Positions 1 through 6,336 of a stretch of 10,794 bases of DNA are shown here, piece by piece; the stretch's first letter is position 1, and every line of letters begins with the position of its first letter. Made by a program: the position numbers and the translations under genes. The DNA is from an uncultured Bacilli bacterium (GTDB taxonomy: Bacteria > Bacillota_I > Bacilli_A > RF39 > UBA660). The stretch is taken from NCBI GenBank assembly GCA_934096605.1, contig CAKOMI010000039.1:1-10794 (forward strand). Reading direction: 5' to 3'. Under the pieces are notes generated by a model. That model did no database searches. It had not been told where the DNA came from and saw only the letters and a program-made list of their open reading frames with translations.

Positions 1-51
1 AAAACTAATCTTTATTTTACTAAAATTTTGTCAAAACTTACAAAAATTGAC

Positions 52-79
52 TTGTCTATCTAAAAAAGTATGATATAAT
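52..79 (+). promoter_or_regulatory. rpmE promoter (extended -10)
   Basis: A perfect -10 hexamer TATAAT lies at 74-79, preceded by TGA at 71-73, giving an extended -10 (TGnTATAAT). A reasonable -35, TTGTCT, lies at 52-57 with a 16-nt spacer; a better hexamer, TTGACT at 47-52, sits at a poor 21-nt spacing. Transcription would begin near 86 and leave a leader of about 50 nt before the TTG start of rpmE. Confidence 0.75.
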
Positions 80-99
80 ACTCTAGACAAAGAAATACT

Positions 100-118
100 A
101 TACCAAGGACTTTGGTAT
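100..118 (+). promoter_or_regulatory. Leader hairpin upstream of rpmE
   Basis: ATACCAA (100-106) and TTGGTAT (112-118) form a perfect 7-bp stem around the loop GGACT, ending 5 nt before the ribosome binding site AAAGGAG. Ribosomal-protein leaders controlling L31 synthesis are known in several bacterial groups, including Firmicutes, so an autoregulatory leader is plausible. The hairpin does not pair directly with the Shine-Dalgarno, so the mechanism cannot be read from the sequence. Confidence 0.45.
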
Positions 119-137
119 GGCGAAAGGAGAGAGTAAA

Positions 138-347
138 TTGAGAGCAAATATTCACCCAGAAATGAAAGATGCTACTGTTACTTGTGCTTGTGGAGCAACA
201 TTCAAAACAAAATCTACTAAAGAACATATCGACGTTGAAGTTTGTTCAGAATGTCATCCATTCTATACAGGACAACAAGGAAAAGCTAAAAAAGCTGGTA
301 AAATTGAAAAATTTAACAAAAAATACAATTTGAAAGAAGAAAAATAA
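138..347 (+). CDS. rpmE: 50S ribosomal protein L31, zinc-binding type
   Basis: Component of the large ribosomal subunit that sits at the inter-subunit bridge region. From the chosen start the protein is 69 residues and begins MRANIHPEMK, matching the usual N-terminus and length of L31. Cys16, Cys18, Cys36 and Cys39 form the CxC...CxxC zinc site of the zinc-binding (C+) form, and the diagnostic CSECHPFYTG stretch is present. The start is TTG at 138: AAAGGAG at 124-130 is spaced correctly for it, while the in-frame ATG at 117 precedes that site and would add seven residues unlike any L31. The gene is monocistronic, with its own promoter and a terminator overlapping its stop codon. A zinc-free paralogue elsewhere in the genome is possible but cannot be seen here. 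Confidence 0.96.
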   Translation: MRANIHPEMKDATVTCACGATFKTKSTKEHIDVEVCSECHPFYTGQQGKAKKAGKIEKFNKKYNLKEEK

Positions 348-361
348 TCTTCTTTTTTTTT
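333..361 (+). terminator. Rho-independent terminator of rpmE
   Basis: AAAGAAGA (333-340) pairs with TCTTCTTT (348-355) around a 7-nt loop that contains the rpmE stop codon, and the right arm runs into T353-T361. The stem is A+T-rich, so termination may be partial. Confidence 0.7.
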
Positions 362-421
362 AATCACTTTTGCACATTTTTAACACATTTTTTAATTAAA
401 CTTGTTTCTGGTGATGAAAAA

Positions 422-1405
422 ATGTATTTATTAACAAGAATAAAAAATATGAATATGAAAAACTTTAGAAAAACAATTAACAAAGTGTCGGCAAGATCTG
501 GAAAAAACAAGATTTTAGTAGCTTTGGATATCATAAAATGTGGCTTAATTTACGAAGCAGGTTATACTGACTATGACCTAGTTCATATGGAAGAACCATC
601 AAAAAAAGAAAGAAGTAAAATTATAACAAGAGGTAAAAACAACAAAATAATAAAGAAATGTAATAATAAGAACTTTATTCATATCCTTCATAATAAAGAA
701 GAATTTGACAAAAGATTTTCTAGTTACTTAAATCGTGACTTCCTATATTTAGATGATTATAAAGAAGAATTTGTAAGCTTTATAACCAGACACCCTACAT
801 TTATTGCTAAGCCAGTTGACTTAGAATGTGGTAAAAAAGTTGAACTAATAAATGTTAATAATAAGGATATGAGCAAGTTATATACTTATCTTACCAAAGA
901 AAAAAATATTTTAGAATAGATAGCATCCCAAAACAAAGTTCTTAATGATTTGCACCCCTATAGCATTAAAACAGTACGTATTGTTACATTAAATACCCAT
1001 GTAGTAGCCGCATACTTAAGAATTGGTAACAATAAAAATATAGTTGATAACTTTAATCATGAAGGACTATTAGCTTTAGTTGATATAGATACGGGCCAAA
1101 TAAACTATGATGCAATTGATAAATTAGGAAGAACATACGCCACACATCCTCTTACTGGGGCCAAGATAAATGGTCTTACAATTCCTATGTGGGAAGAAGC
1201 TAAAAAAATATGTCAAACACTAAGTAAAGAATTAAAAGAAATAGGCTATATTGGCTTTGATGTTTGCATTGGTGAGGAAAAATGTTTTATAATAGAAGCA
1301 AATGAATACCCAGGTCATGACCTATACATTTTAAATTACACTTTAAAAAAAGAAGGACTATGGCCATTATTCAAAAGTATTTTATTAAAGGAGGAAAAAA
1401 AATGA
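422..1405 (+). pseudogene. Sugar-transfer-type ATP-grasp protein interrupted by one in-frame TAG
   Basis: Two open segments in the same frame (422-919 and 920-1405) make one 327-codon gene broken only by TAG at codon 166 (917-919). The N-terminal half carries the ATP-grasp lysine region (FIAKP, about residues 127-131) followed by a short Gly-Lys loop. The C-terminal half has HPYSIKTVRIVTL (about 178-190), GFDV and IIEANEYPGHDLYI (about 289-303), where Glu and Asn would bind Mg-ATP. These match the sugar-transfer-associated ATP-grasp family, thought to ligate carboxylates in cell-envelope glycan synthesis; the substrate is unknown. The joined length suits the family. GGTGAT at 410-415 is a usable ribosome binding site for the ATG at 422. 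A downstream restart is unlikely because the TTG at 950 has no such site. The gene ends in TGA inside ATGA at the start of rpiB. It could be a recent pseudogene, a read-through gene or a sequencing error. Confidence 0.8.
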
Positions 1406-1851
1406 AAATTTATATTGCATCAGACCATCGTGGTGTTGAACTAGAAAGTAATTTAATAAATAAACTTGTCGAATTAGGTTATACAGTAGAAAAATCATCT
1501 CTTACTAATAATCCTTTAGATGACTATCCAGATTTTGCTTTTGATGTAGCTAAAAAAGTTGTGAATGATAAAAGTAGTATTGGTATAATCATCTGTGGCA
1601 ATGGTATAGGTGTTTCCATCGCTGCTAATAAAGTAAAAGGCATTCGTTGTGCTAGAGTAGTAAAAAAAGAAGAAGCCTATCAAGCGAGAAATCACAATGG
1701 AGCCAACATGTTAGCCTTTGGTGGAATAAGTGTAGAAGATGCCCTTCTTATTGTAAAAACATTTATTGAAACACCATATGTAAATGAAGAAAAGCACTTA
1801 AGAAGAGTAGAAAAAATCATTAGTTATGAAAATGGGGCATATTATGAATAG
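1402..1851 (+). CDS. rpiB: Ribose-5-phosphate isomerase B (RpiB/LacAB family)
   Basis: Cytosolic sugar-phosphate isomerase interconverting ribose 5-phosphate and ribulose 5-phosphate in the non-oxidative pentose phosphate pathway; the family also contains LacA/LacB and allose-phosphate isomerases. The protein is 149 residues, normal for the family. Family signatures are complete: SDHRG (residues 7-11, Asp8 and His9), DYP (41-43), IICGNGIGVSIAANK (63-77) with the catalytic-type Cys65, and RNHNGANMLAFGG (96-108) with His98. The start at 1402 is set by AAAGGAGG at 1387-1394, 7 nt upstream; a start at 1360 would add 14 residues before the conserved MKIYIASDH. It overlaps the ATP-grasp gene by 4 nt (ATGA), implying translational coupling. 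It ends TAG followed at once by TAA, while most other genes here end in TAA. Confidence 0.93.
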   Translation: MKIYIASDHRGVELESNLINKLVELGYTVEKSSLTNNPLDDYPDFAFDVAKKVVNDKSSIGIIICGNGIGVSIAANKVKGIRCARVVKKEEAYQARNHNGANMLAFGGISVEDALLIVKTFIETPYVNEEKHLRRVEKIISYENGAYYE

Positions 1852-2023
1852 TAAAGTCTATTTATATTTTATATGTACTCTTTTTTCATGTTTTGCCTTA
1901 TCCGGTATTAACTTTGAAAAAATAATTAAAAAAAACCGAATATGGGAAACACGTATTCTCGTTTTATTATTAAGCCTAGCTCTAGGTTACTTAGTAGCCC
2001 AATTTATTTTAGAATTTCTATAA
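1844..2023 (+). CDS. DUF1146 (YwzB-type) small membrane protein
   Basis: Protein of 59 residues with two predicted membrane helices, about residues 5-21 and 37-57, joined by a short basic segment (FEKIIKKNR). The second half, TRILVLLLSLALGYLVAQF, is the typical signature of DUF1146/YwzB proteins, which are found across Bacilli near the ATP synthase and spoIID regions. The molecular role is unknown. The start at 1844 overlaps rpiB by 8 nt; ATG codons at 1826 and 1832 are in frame but would add only non-conserved residues inside rpiB. The ribosome binding site is weak, so translation probably depends on ribosomes finishing rpiB. The adjacent spoIID fits the conserved neighbourhood of this family. 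Confidence 0.82.
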   Translation: MNSKVYLYFICTLFSCFALSGINFEKIIKKNRIWETRILVLLLSLALGYLVAQFILEFL

Positions 2024-2032
2024 GAGGTCCTT

Positions 2033-2962
2033 ATGAAAAACAAAATTCTTCTTGCAGTTGTTTTAATATTAACTATTATTTTATTTATTGTTACCAAAAA
2101 TGTTAAGCAAATTTACTTTGAACCAGTCCCAGTCAGTGATAAAACCAAAAAAGTAACCGTCAATTTATTAAATGAAAGTGATGGCTCTATTACAAATGTT
2201 AACATTGAAGACTATATCATTGGTGTTGTCGCAGCTGAAATGCCCGCTTCTTTTGAGCCTGAAGCCCTAAAAGCCCAAGCTGTCGCTGCAAGAACTTATG
2301 CTATGTATAAAAAAGAAACTAGAAACTTAGATTATGATTTAATAATAGGCACTAAAGATCAAGCCTATCAAACTAATGAAGAATTATTAAAAAAATGGGG
2401 TGTATCATTCTTCAAAAACTATCTAAAAATCCGTGATGCTGTCCTAGCTACTGAAGGTGAAATACTAACATATAATGGCCAAACAATTAATGCCTTTTAC
2501 TTTTCAATGAGTAATGGTTATACCGAAAATGTTGAGTCCGTTTTTAAATCTGACTTGCCTTACTTAAAATCAGTACCGTCAACCTGGGATAATGAATCAA
2601 TTAAAAATTACGAATTTACTAAGACTATATCTAAAGAAGATTTTTGCAAGTCCTTAGAAATACCTTGCGATAACATTAAAATAGAAAATATCCAAAAAAC
2701 ATCATCTAATCGGGTTGCGAGTATCACCATTAACGGTAAAACACTAGAGGGAACTAAAGTAAGAAGCTTACTTGGCCTAAGATCCACTGACTTTACCATC
2801 GAATGCTTAGATAACGATATAAAGATTACTACCAAAGGCTATGGTCATGGAGTTGGCATGAGTCAATACGGCGCTAATGGTATGGCCAAAGAAAATCACA
2901 ATTACAAAGAAATATTAAACTATTTTTATCAAAATACCGAAATATCAAAAATAAATGTATAA
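2033..2962 (+). CDS. spoIID: Stage II sporulation protein D, lytic transglycosylase
   Basis: Membrane-anchored peptidoglycan lytic transglycosylase which, with SpoIIP and SpoIIM in model sporulators, thins septal peptidoglycan and drives engulfment of the forespore. The 309-residue protein has an N-terminal membrane anchor (about 4-22). The SpoIID core follows: EDYIIGVVAAEMPASF (59-74) with the probable catalytic Glu69, EALKAQAVAARTYA (77-90), and the C-terminal GYGHGVGMSQYGANGMA (269-285). Length and motifs are normal and no active-site residue looks lost. AGAGGT precedes the ATG by 4 nt. It lies 9 nt after the DUF1146 gene and 40 nt before the SpoIIQ-like gene, the same pairing of spoIID and spoIIQ seen in Bacillus. 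Some SpoIID-like proteins (LytB type) act outside sporulation, but the neighbour supports the sporulation role. Confidence 0.93.
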   Translation: MKNKILLAVVLILTIILFIVTKNVKQIYFEPVPVSDKTKKVTVNLLNESDGSITNVNIEDYIIGVVAAEMPASFEPEALKAQAVAARTYAMYKKETRNLDYDLIIGTKDQAYQTNEELLKKWGVSFFKNYLKIRDAVLATEGEILTYNGQTINAFYFSMSNGYTENVESVFKSDLPYLKSVPSTWDNESIKNYEFTKTISKEDFCKSLEIPCDNIKIENIQKTSSNRVASITINGKTLEGTKVRSLLGLRSTDFTIECLDNDIKITTKGYGHGVGMSQYGANGMAKENHNYKEILNYFYQNTEISKINV

Positions 2963-2969
2963 AAATAAT

Positions 2970-2996
2970 CCTTCTACTCAAAATAGAGTTAGGAGG
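2970..2996 (+). promoter_or_regulatory. Hairpin sequestering the spoIIQ ribosome binding site
   Basis: CCTTCTACTC (2970-2979) can pair with GAGT-AGGAGG (2986-2996) around the loop AAAATA. This gives 10 pairs with one bulged T at 2990 and one G-U pair, so the whole AGGAGG at 2991-2996 is buried. The spoIID stop codon ends at 2962, so a ribosome terminating there would cover part of the left arm and could open the hairpin. There is no T-run after it, so it is not a terminator. Confidence 0.55.
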
Positions 2997-3002
2997 AAAA
3001 TT

Positions 3003-3644
3003 ATGAGAAAAAGAAAATTAAAAAGATTTGTATTACCAACACTTTACCTTATCATTCTAGGAGTTATGGCTTGTTCAATTACATTCTTAAGTAAAAACTT
3101 ATTAAATAAGTCTGTTAATAAGGACGAAAATTACAATTATTCAATGAGTGTGTTTAACAACGAAGAAACTACTGAGGAACAACCAAAAGAAGTAGAAAAA
3201 ATTATTAATCCTTACAATAGTGAATCAGTAAGTATAGCGAAAAACTATTATGACAAAAAAGAGTCCAAAGAAAGTCAAGAAAATGCTTTAATCTACTATG
3301 CTAGTACATATATGCCAAACACAGGTATATTGTATGAATCTCAAGATGAATTTGCTATTCTTGCTGTCTACAATGGTAAAGTAAAAGACATTAAAGAAGA
3401 TGAAATACTAGGTACAGTTCTAACTATTGAAAACAATGAAAAGTTAACTACTATCTATTATGGTATTAAAGACGTTACAGTAAAAGTTGGCGATGAAGTA
3501 AAAACTGGTGATCATATTGCTACTTCAAGTACAAGCAAATTAGAAACTTCAAAACCAAATACTCTTCTTTTTGAAACATATGTAAATGGAACTCTTACTA
3601 ATCCTAGTAATGTCTTAGGAAAAAGTATGACCGAATTAAATTAA
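3003..3644 (+). CDS. spoIIQ: SpoIIQ-like LytM-domain protein lacking zinc ligands
   Basis: Membrane-anchored protein of 213 residues with a basic N-terminus, one membrane helix (about 8-29), an acidic linker (about 40-66) and a C-terminal LytM/M23-type domain (about 100-207). In Bacillus SpoIIQ is made in the forespore and binds SpoIIIAH of the mother cell to form the engulfment channel. Similarity is in PNTGILY (105-111), AVYNGKV (121-127), IYYGIKDVTVKVGDEVKTGD (151-170) and LLFETYVNG (188-196). The catalytic residues of M23 peptidases appear absent: the usual G-[IV]-D reads GIL, and the HxHFE motif reads TLLFE. A structural rather than hydrolytic role is therefore likely. The start at 3003 is chosen because AGGAGG lies 6 nt upstream; an in-frame start at 2955 overlaps spoIID and precedes that site. 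Synteny with spoIID supports the name. Confidence 0.82.
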   Translation: MRKRKLKRFVLPTLYLIILGVMACSITFLSKNLLNKSVNKDENYNYSMSVFNNEETTEEQPKEVEKIINPYNSESVSIAKNYYDKKESKESQENALIYYASTYMPNTGILYESQDEFAILAVYNGKVKDIKEDEILGTVLTIENNEKLTTIYYGIKDVTVKVGDEVKTGDHIATSSTSKLETSKPNTLLFETYVNGTLTNPSNVLGKSMTELN

Positions 3645-3662
3645 TCCCTAAAGGGATTTTTT
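3643..3662 (+). promoter_or_regulatory. Hairpin with T-run between spoIIQ and the next gene
   Basis: AATCCC (3643-3648) pairs with GGGATT (3653-3658) around the loop TAAA, and T3657-T3662 follows, which looks like a short intrinsic terminator. The same element carries the only candidate ribosome binding site (AAAGGG, 3650-3655) for the ATG at 3663, and its left arm overlaps the spoIIQ stop codon (3642-3644). It may act as an attenuator, as a coupling hairpin opened by ribosomes ending spoIIQ, or as both. Confidence 0.5.
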
Positions 3663-4232
3663 ATGAATTATAAAACCCTATATTTATATGACAATATTAT
3701 TGCATATATAGAAAAAGAAGAGTTAAAAGAGCAATCATTTAAATACTTAAGGTGTGGTAAAATAATTGACCTAGAAAACTTTAAAATAGAATTAGAAAAG
3801 TTCTTAGTAGACAAACATTGGTTATGTTTCTTTAAAACACCAAAACTTAAAATTATCATACCTTGCTATTACTCTAAAGTAGACAAATACCTTTTAACAG
3901 TCTCGTTTAATGATTTAGGGCTATATCCCACTTACTTTAATGAAATAGACTTATACACATTAAATAATGATGATTTAATTTATAATGTTCACAATACTCA
4001 CATAGAAATAATTTCTAGTTCAAGTATTAAAACAGTAGAATTAAGTATTTTTACAAGTACCAAAACTGCTTTAGACTATCTAATGAAACAAAAAAAGAAA
4101 AAAATGAATGCCTTTCTTATTGGCAATAACGAAATAATAGAAAACTATGTTAAAGAAAAATTAAGTAATACAATTTACTATTATGAAGAACCAAAAAAAT
4201 ATCTAATTACTAGTTTAAATAACCATCAATAA
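3663..4232 (+). CDS. Unassigned protein, possibly a degenerate MreB-like actin
   Basis: Cytosolic-looking protein of 189 residues with no signal peptide or membrane helix. I do not recognise it as a named family. By eye the order of segments resembles MreB: CGKIIDLENFKIELEKFL (31-48) like the G-x-I-x-D-x-E segment, KLKIIIPCYYSKVDKYLL (61-78) like the PSG-x-T-x-V-E-K-R-A segment, NDLGLYPTYFNEIDLYTL (83-100) like the following AGA...EP part, IYNVHNTHIEIIS (106-118) where the DIGGGTTE phosphate loop would be, LIGNNEIIENYVKEKL (152-167) and YYYEEPKKYLITSL (172-185) near the end. It is far shorter than MreB (about 330 residues), and both phosphate loops are missing or unrecognisable. In Bacillus an MreB homologue (mbl) lies downstream of spoIIQ, which agrees in position. 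That the gene is real is well supported by its length and coupled start; the actin relation is inference. Confidence 0.75.
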   Translation: MNYKTLYLYDNIIAYIEKEELKEQSFKYLRCGKIIDLENFKIELEKFLVDKHWLCFFKTPKLKIIIPCYYSKVDKYLLTVSFNDLGLYPTYFNEIDLYTLNNDDLIYNVHNTHIEIISSSSIKTVELSIFTSTKTALDYLMKQKKKKMNAFLIGNNEIIENYVKEKLSNTIYYYEEPKKYLITSLNNHQ

Positions 4233-4245
4233 TGGTTCTTTTTTT
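4221..4245 (+). terminator. Rho-independent terminator of the spo cluster
   Basis: AACCAT (4221-4226) pairs with ATGGTT (4232-4237) around the loop CAATA, followed by C and T4239-T4245. The stop codon of the preceding gene (4230-4232) lies inside the hairpin. Confidence 0.75.
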
Positions 4246-4254
4246 AACCTTTTT

Positions 4255-4269
4255 CCCCATTTATTGGGG
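4255..4269 (+). other. Second hairpin upstream of the agr regulator
   Basis: CCCCA (4255-4259) pairs with TGGGG (4265-4269) around TTTAT. The G+C-rich stem stands out in this A+T-rich gap and is followed by TATTTTAATTTTT, so it could be a backup terminator for the spo cluster. A role as an operator just upstream of the next promoter cannot be excluded. Confidence 0.4.
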
Positions 4270-4292
4270 TATTTTAATTTTTACTCTACTTG

Positions 4293-4301
4293 TGATATAA
4301 T
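4293..4301 (+). promoter_or_regulatory. Extended -10 promoter of the agrA-agrC pair
   Basis: TGATATAAT at 4293-4301 is a perfect extended -10 of the same form as at rpmE. No good -35 exists at 16-18 nt upstream (TTTTAA at 4272-4277 is the nearest). Transcription would start near 4308, about 28 nt before the ATG at 4336. The weak -35 could mean activator dependence. Confidence 0.65.
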
Positions 4302-4335
4302 CTAAAAATGTAGTATAGAGATTGGGAGAGATTAT

Positions 4336-5052
4336 ATGGTTAAATTTATTATTGTCGAAGATGACATAGCAGTACAAGAACAAATTAAACAAGTTTTAAG
4401 AAAAATAAGCATTCAAAAAGACATTAATTTAGATATTGTTTATTTCACTAAGTATGATAATAATTTGCAAAAAGAGTTGGAAAACACGTTGTATCCAAAA
4501 ATCTATGTTATGGATATTGAGTTAGATAACAGCATAAGTGGTATTGAAATTGCTAGTAAGATTAGAGAATCTGATTGGGATAGTGAAATTATCTTTGTAA
4601 CTTGTCATGATAATATGTTTGAATCGGTACATAGGCAGATTCTAGAGGTTTTTGATTTTATTGAAAAATTTCAAAATATGGAAGAAAGATTAGAAAAAGA
4701 TTTCAACAGGATTATTAGTAAAAAAGTCGATAAAAAAATGTTGAATTTAAAGGGCAAGCATGCGGATGTATCAATTTATATGAAAAATATTCTTTATATT
4801 TTAAGAGACAAAGAAGAAAGAAAATCAATTATTTATACAGATACAGACCAAGTTAATTTTAAGGTTAATTATTCTTTAACAGACCTTTTAAATCTTTTAG
4901 ATGATAGATTTGTTCAAACTCATAAAAGTTGTTTAGCGAACAAAGAAAGAATGGTCGAGAGAAATTATGCTAAGGGTTATTTTGTCTTAAATACTGGCGA
5001 AAAAGTAGAATATCTATCAAAGAAATTTAGAAAGGAGATTGATGGTGAATGA
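4336..5052 (+). CDS. agrA: AgrA/ComE-type LytTR response regulator
   Basis: Cytosolic DNA-binding response regulator of a peptide quorum-sensing system, 238 residues. The receiver domain (about 1-125) shows the acidic pocket Glu8-Asp9-Asp10, the phosphoacceptor Asp60 in YVMDIEL, Thr89 in FVTCHD and Lys111 in FDFIEKF; the last stretch is characteristic of AgrA rather than OmpR-type receivers. The LytTR DNA-binding domain (about 133-236) includes FVQTHKSCLANKERM and the terminal YLSKKFRKEI. GGGAG at 4324-4328 serves as the ribosome binding site. Its TGA stop overlaps the ATG of the kinase gene (ATGA at 5049-5052), so the two are translationally coupled. The gene order, regulator before kinase, is reversed relative to staphylococcal agrC-agrA. 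LytTR proteins bind direct repeats of about 9 bp; a candidate pair lies at 7220-7249. Confidence 0.87.
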   Translation: MVKFIIVEDDIAVQEQIKQVLRKISIQKDINLDIVYFTKYDNNLQKELENTLYPKIYVMDIELDNSISGIEIASKIRESDWDSEIIFVTCHDNMFESVHRQILEVFDFIEKFQNMEERLEKDFNRIISKKVDKKMLNLKGKHADVSIYMKNILYILRDKEERKSIIYTDTDQVNFKVNYSLTDLLNLLDDRFVQTHKSCLANKERMVERNYAKGYFVLNTGEKVEYLSKKFRKEIDGE

Positions 5053-6323
5053 AAGAGATAGCAGTATCATTATTTTCAATAATTATATTTCAATTTGCCT
5101 CTTTTTATGCTTTTGGAAAATTATCTGGAAAAAAAATGCATTTAAAAAAAGTTAACATTCCATTTATTATATTATTTCCATTCGTTCAAATATTTTTTAA
5201 TAAAATTAATTTAAGAGTTTCTGGTAGTCTCATAACTGTAGTGTATTTTTACTTTATGTATAAAAGAATATTTAAGTGTACTAGAGATGAAGCAAAAAAC
5301 TATGGAATATTAATTTGGGGAGCATGTTTATTATACGATTTATTGATGGTATTAATATTAGCTACATTTGGGTTGACTAAATTTTATGAAACACATGAAT
5401 TTATCACTAAAACTATTTGCTCACTTTCACTAAGTTTGGTTGTTATCCTTACTTTTAACTGTAATATATATGTTAAACACCTACGTAAAGCATATAACTC
5501 ACTATGCAAAATGAAAATTAATATTAAATACATTTATATGATTATAATAACATTTATCTTTTTAAATATTTTAGAACTTAGTTACATTAAGGATAATACC
5601 TTAGTTAGATTAACATTTATAATTGGAATGCTTGGTTTTGTTTTGATTACTGTTTTAATTTCTAAAAGTTATAAAATTATGGTTTTAAAACTTACTAACA
5701 AAATACTAGAAGAAAATAATCTAACTAACAAGAAAGTTATTACTGAATATAGTATTTTAAAACATAACTTTGAAAGTAAACTATTAGGTATAAGAGATAT
5801 TGCTAATAAAGAAGCCAAAGTCTTAATTGATGACTTATTAGAAGATACAAATTCATCAGTTTATATTAAAAATGATATTAATGCTATGCCACTTGGTATC
5901 AATGGTCTAGTTATGGGAAAACTTGCTAAGCATGAAAAGAGTAATATAAACATTTCCATAACTAATGATATAAAGTCTAATATTTTAGAGGTAGTAAGTC
6001 CAAGAAGCTATAACTTATTTTGTGAAGCCTTAGGTGTTAGTTTAGATAATGCCTTAGAATCTGCTAAGAATACTAAAGAAAAAATTGTCTATTTAGAGTT
6101 TAAAGAGACAAGCACTGAAATCAAATTAATAGTCATCAATACTTTCTCGGGTGGTGTTGACTTAGATTGTCTAGGCGAGGTTAACTACACTTCAAAGAAA
6201 AAAGGTCATGGCTTAGGATTATATTCTTTATTCAGAAAAAATTTAAATATCAAAACAACTATTAAAAATAATTTATTTATCAACGATATATCTATCAAAA
6301 AAAGGCAAGCAAAAAGTGAGTAA
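5049..6323 (+). CDS. agrC: AgrC-type GHKL sensor histidine kinase
   Basis: Membrane receptor kinase of 424 residues expected to sense the autoinducing peptide and phosphorylate the regulator encoded immediately upstream. The N-terminal half has about six to seven hydrophobic segments (roughly 5-24, 36-52, 57-72, 86-108, 122-140, 159-178, 186-205). The dimerisation helix follows, with the likely phosphoacceptor His239 in ILKHNF. The GHKL ATPase domain shows the N box around LCEALGVSLDNALESA (324-339, wording FCEALG at its start, Asn334) and the glycine-rich GHGLGL (386-391). This lay-out, with a polytopic sensor and no HAMP or PAS domain, is that of AgrC-like kinases. Agr function rests also on agrB and agrD being next door on the opposite strand. 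Its stop codon falls in the loop of the bidirectional terminator. Confidence 0.87.
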   Translation: MKEIAVSLFSIIIFQFASFYAFGKLSGKKMHLKKVNIPFIILFPFVQIFFNKINLRVSGSLITVVYFYFMYKRIFKCTRDEAKNYGILIWGACLLYDLLMVLILATFGLTKFYETHEFITKTICSLSLSLVVILTFNCNIYVKHLRKAYNSLCKMKINIKYIYMIIITFIFLNILELSYIKDNTLVRLTFIIGMLGFVLITVLISKSYKIMVLKLTNKILEENNLTNKKVITEYSILKHNFESKLLGIRDIANKEAKVLIDDLLEDTNSSVYIKNDINAMPLGINGLVMGKLAKHEKSNINISITNDIKSNILEVVSPRSYNLFCEALGVSLDNALESAKNTKEKIVYLEFKETSTEIKLIVINTFSGGVDLDCLGEVNYTSKKKGHGLGLYSLFRKNLNIKTTIKNNLFINDISIKKRQAKSE

Positions 6324-6336
6324 AAGCTCACTTTTT
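6311..6336. terminator. Bidirectional terminator between agrC and agrD
   Basis: AAAAAGTGAG (6311-6320) pairs perfectly with CTCACTTTTT (6327-6336) around the loop TAAAAG. T-runs occur at the 3' side on both strands, so the one hairpin can end the agrA-agrC transcript from the left and the agrB-agrD transcript from the right. The agrC stop codon (6321-6323) lies in the loop, and the agrD stop (6335-6337) overlaps the outer arm. Confidence 0.85.

Noticed and set aside
1360..1401. N-terminal extension of RpiB
   Set aside because: The strong AAAGGAGG site at 1387-1394 and the conserved MKIYIASDH both place the start at 1402.
950..1405. Independent gene starting at TTG 950
   Set aside because: No ribosome binding site precedes it, it begins inside a conserved ATP-grasp block, and it is in the same frame as the upstream half; it is the downstream part of the interrupted gene.
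1403..1405. TGA read as tryptophan, as in Mycoplasma
   Set aside because: TGA ends the ATP-grasp gene and the agrA gene exactly at ATGA overlaps with the next start, and Trp in secA, agrB and rpmE-distal genes is written TGG.
2608..2835. Minus-strand open frame of 75 codons inside spoIID
   Set aside because: It lies wholly within a well-supported gene on the other strand, has no ribosome binding site and resembles no protein family.
3668..3859. Minus-strand open frame of 63 codons inside the gene after spoIIQ
   Set aside because: It mirrors the plus-strand gene, and the plus strand has the better start context and fits the operon.
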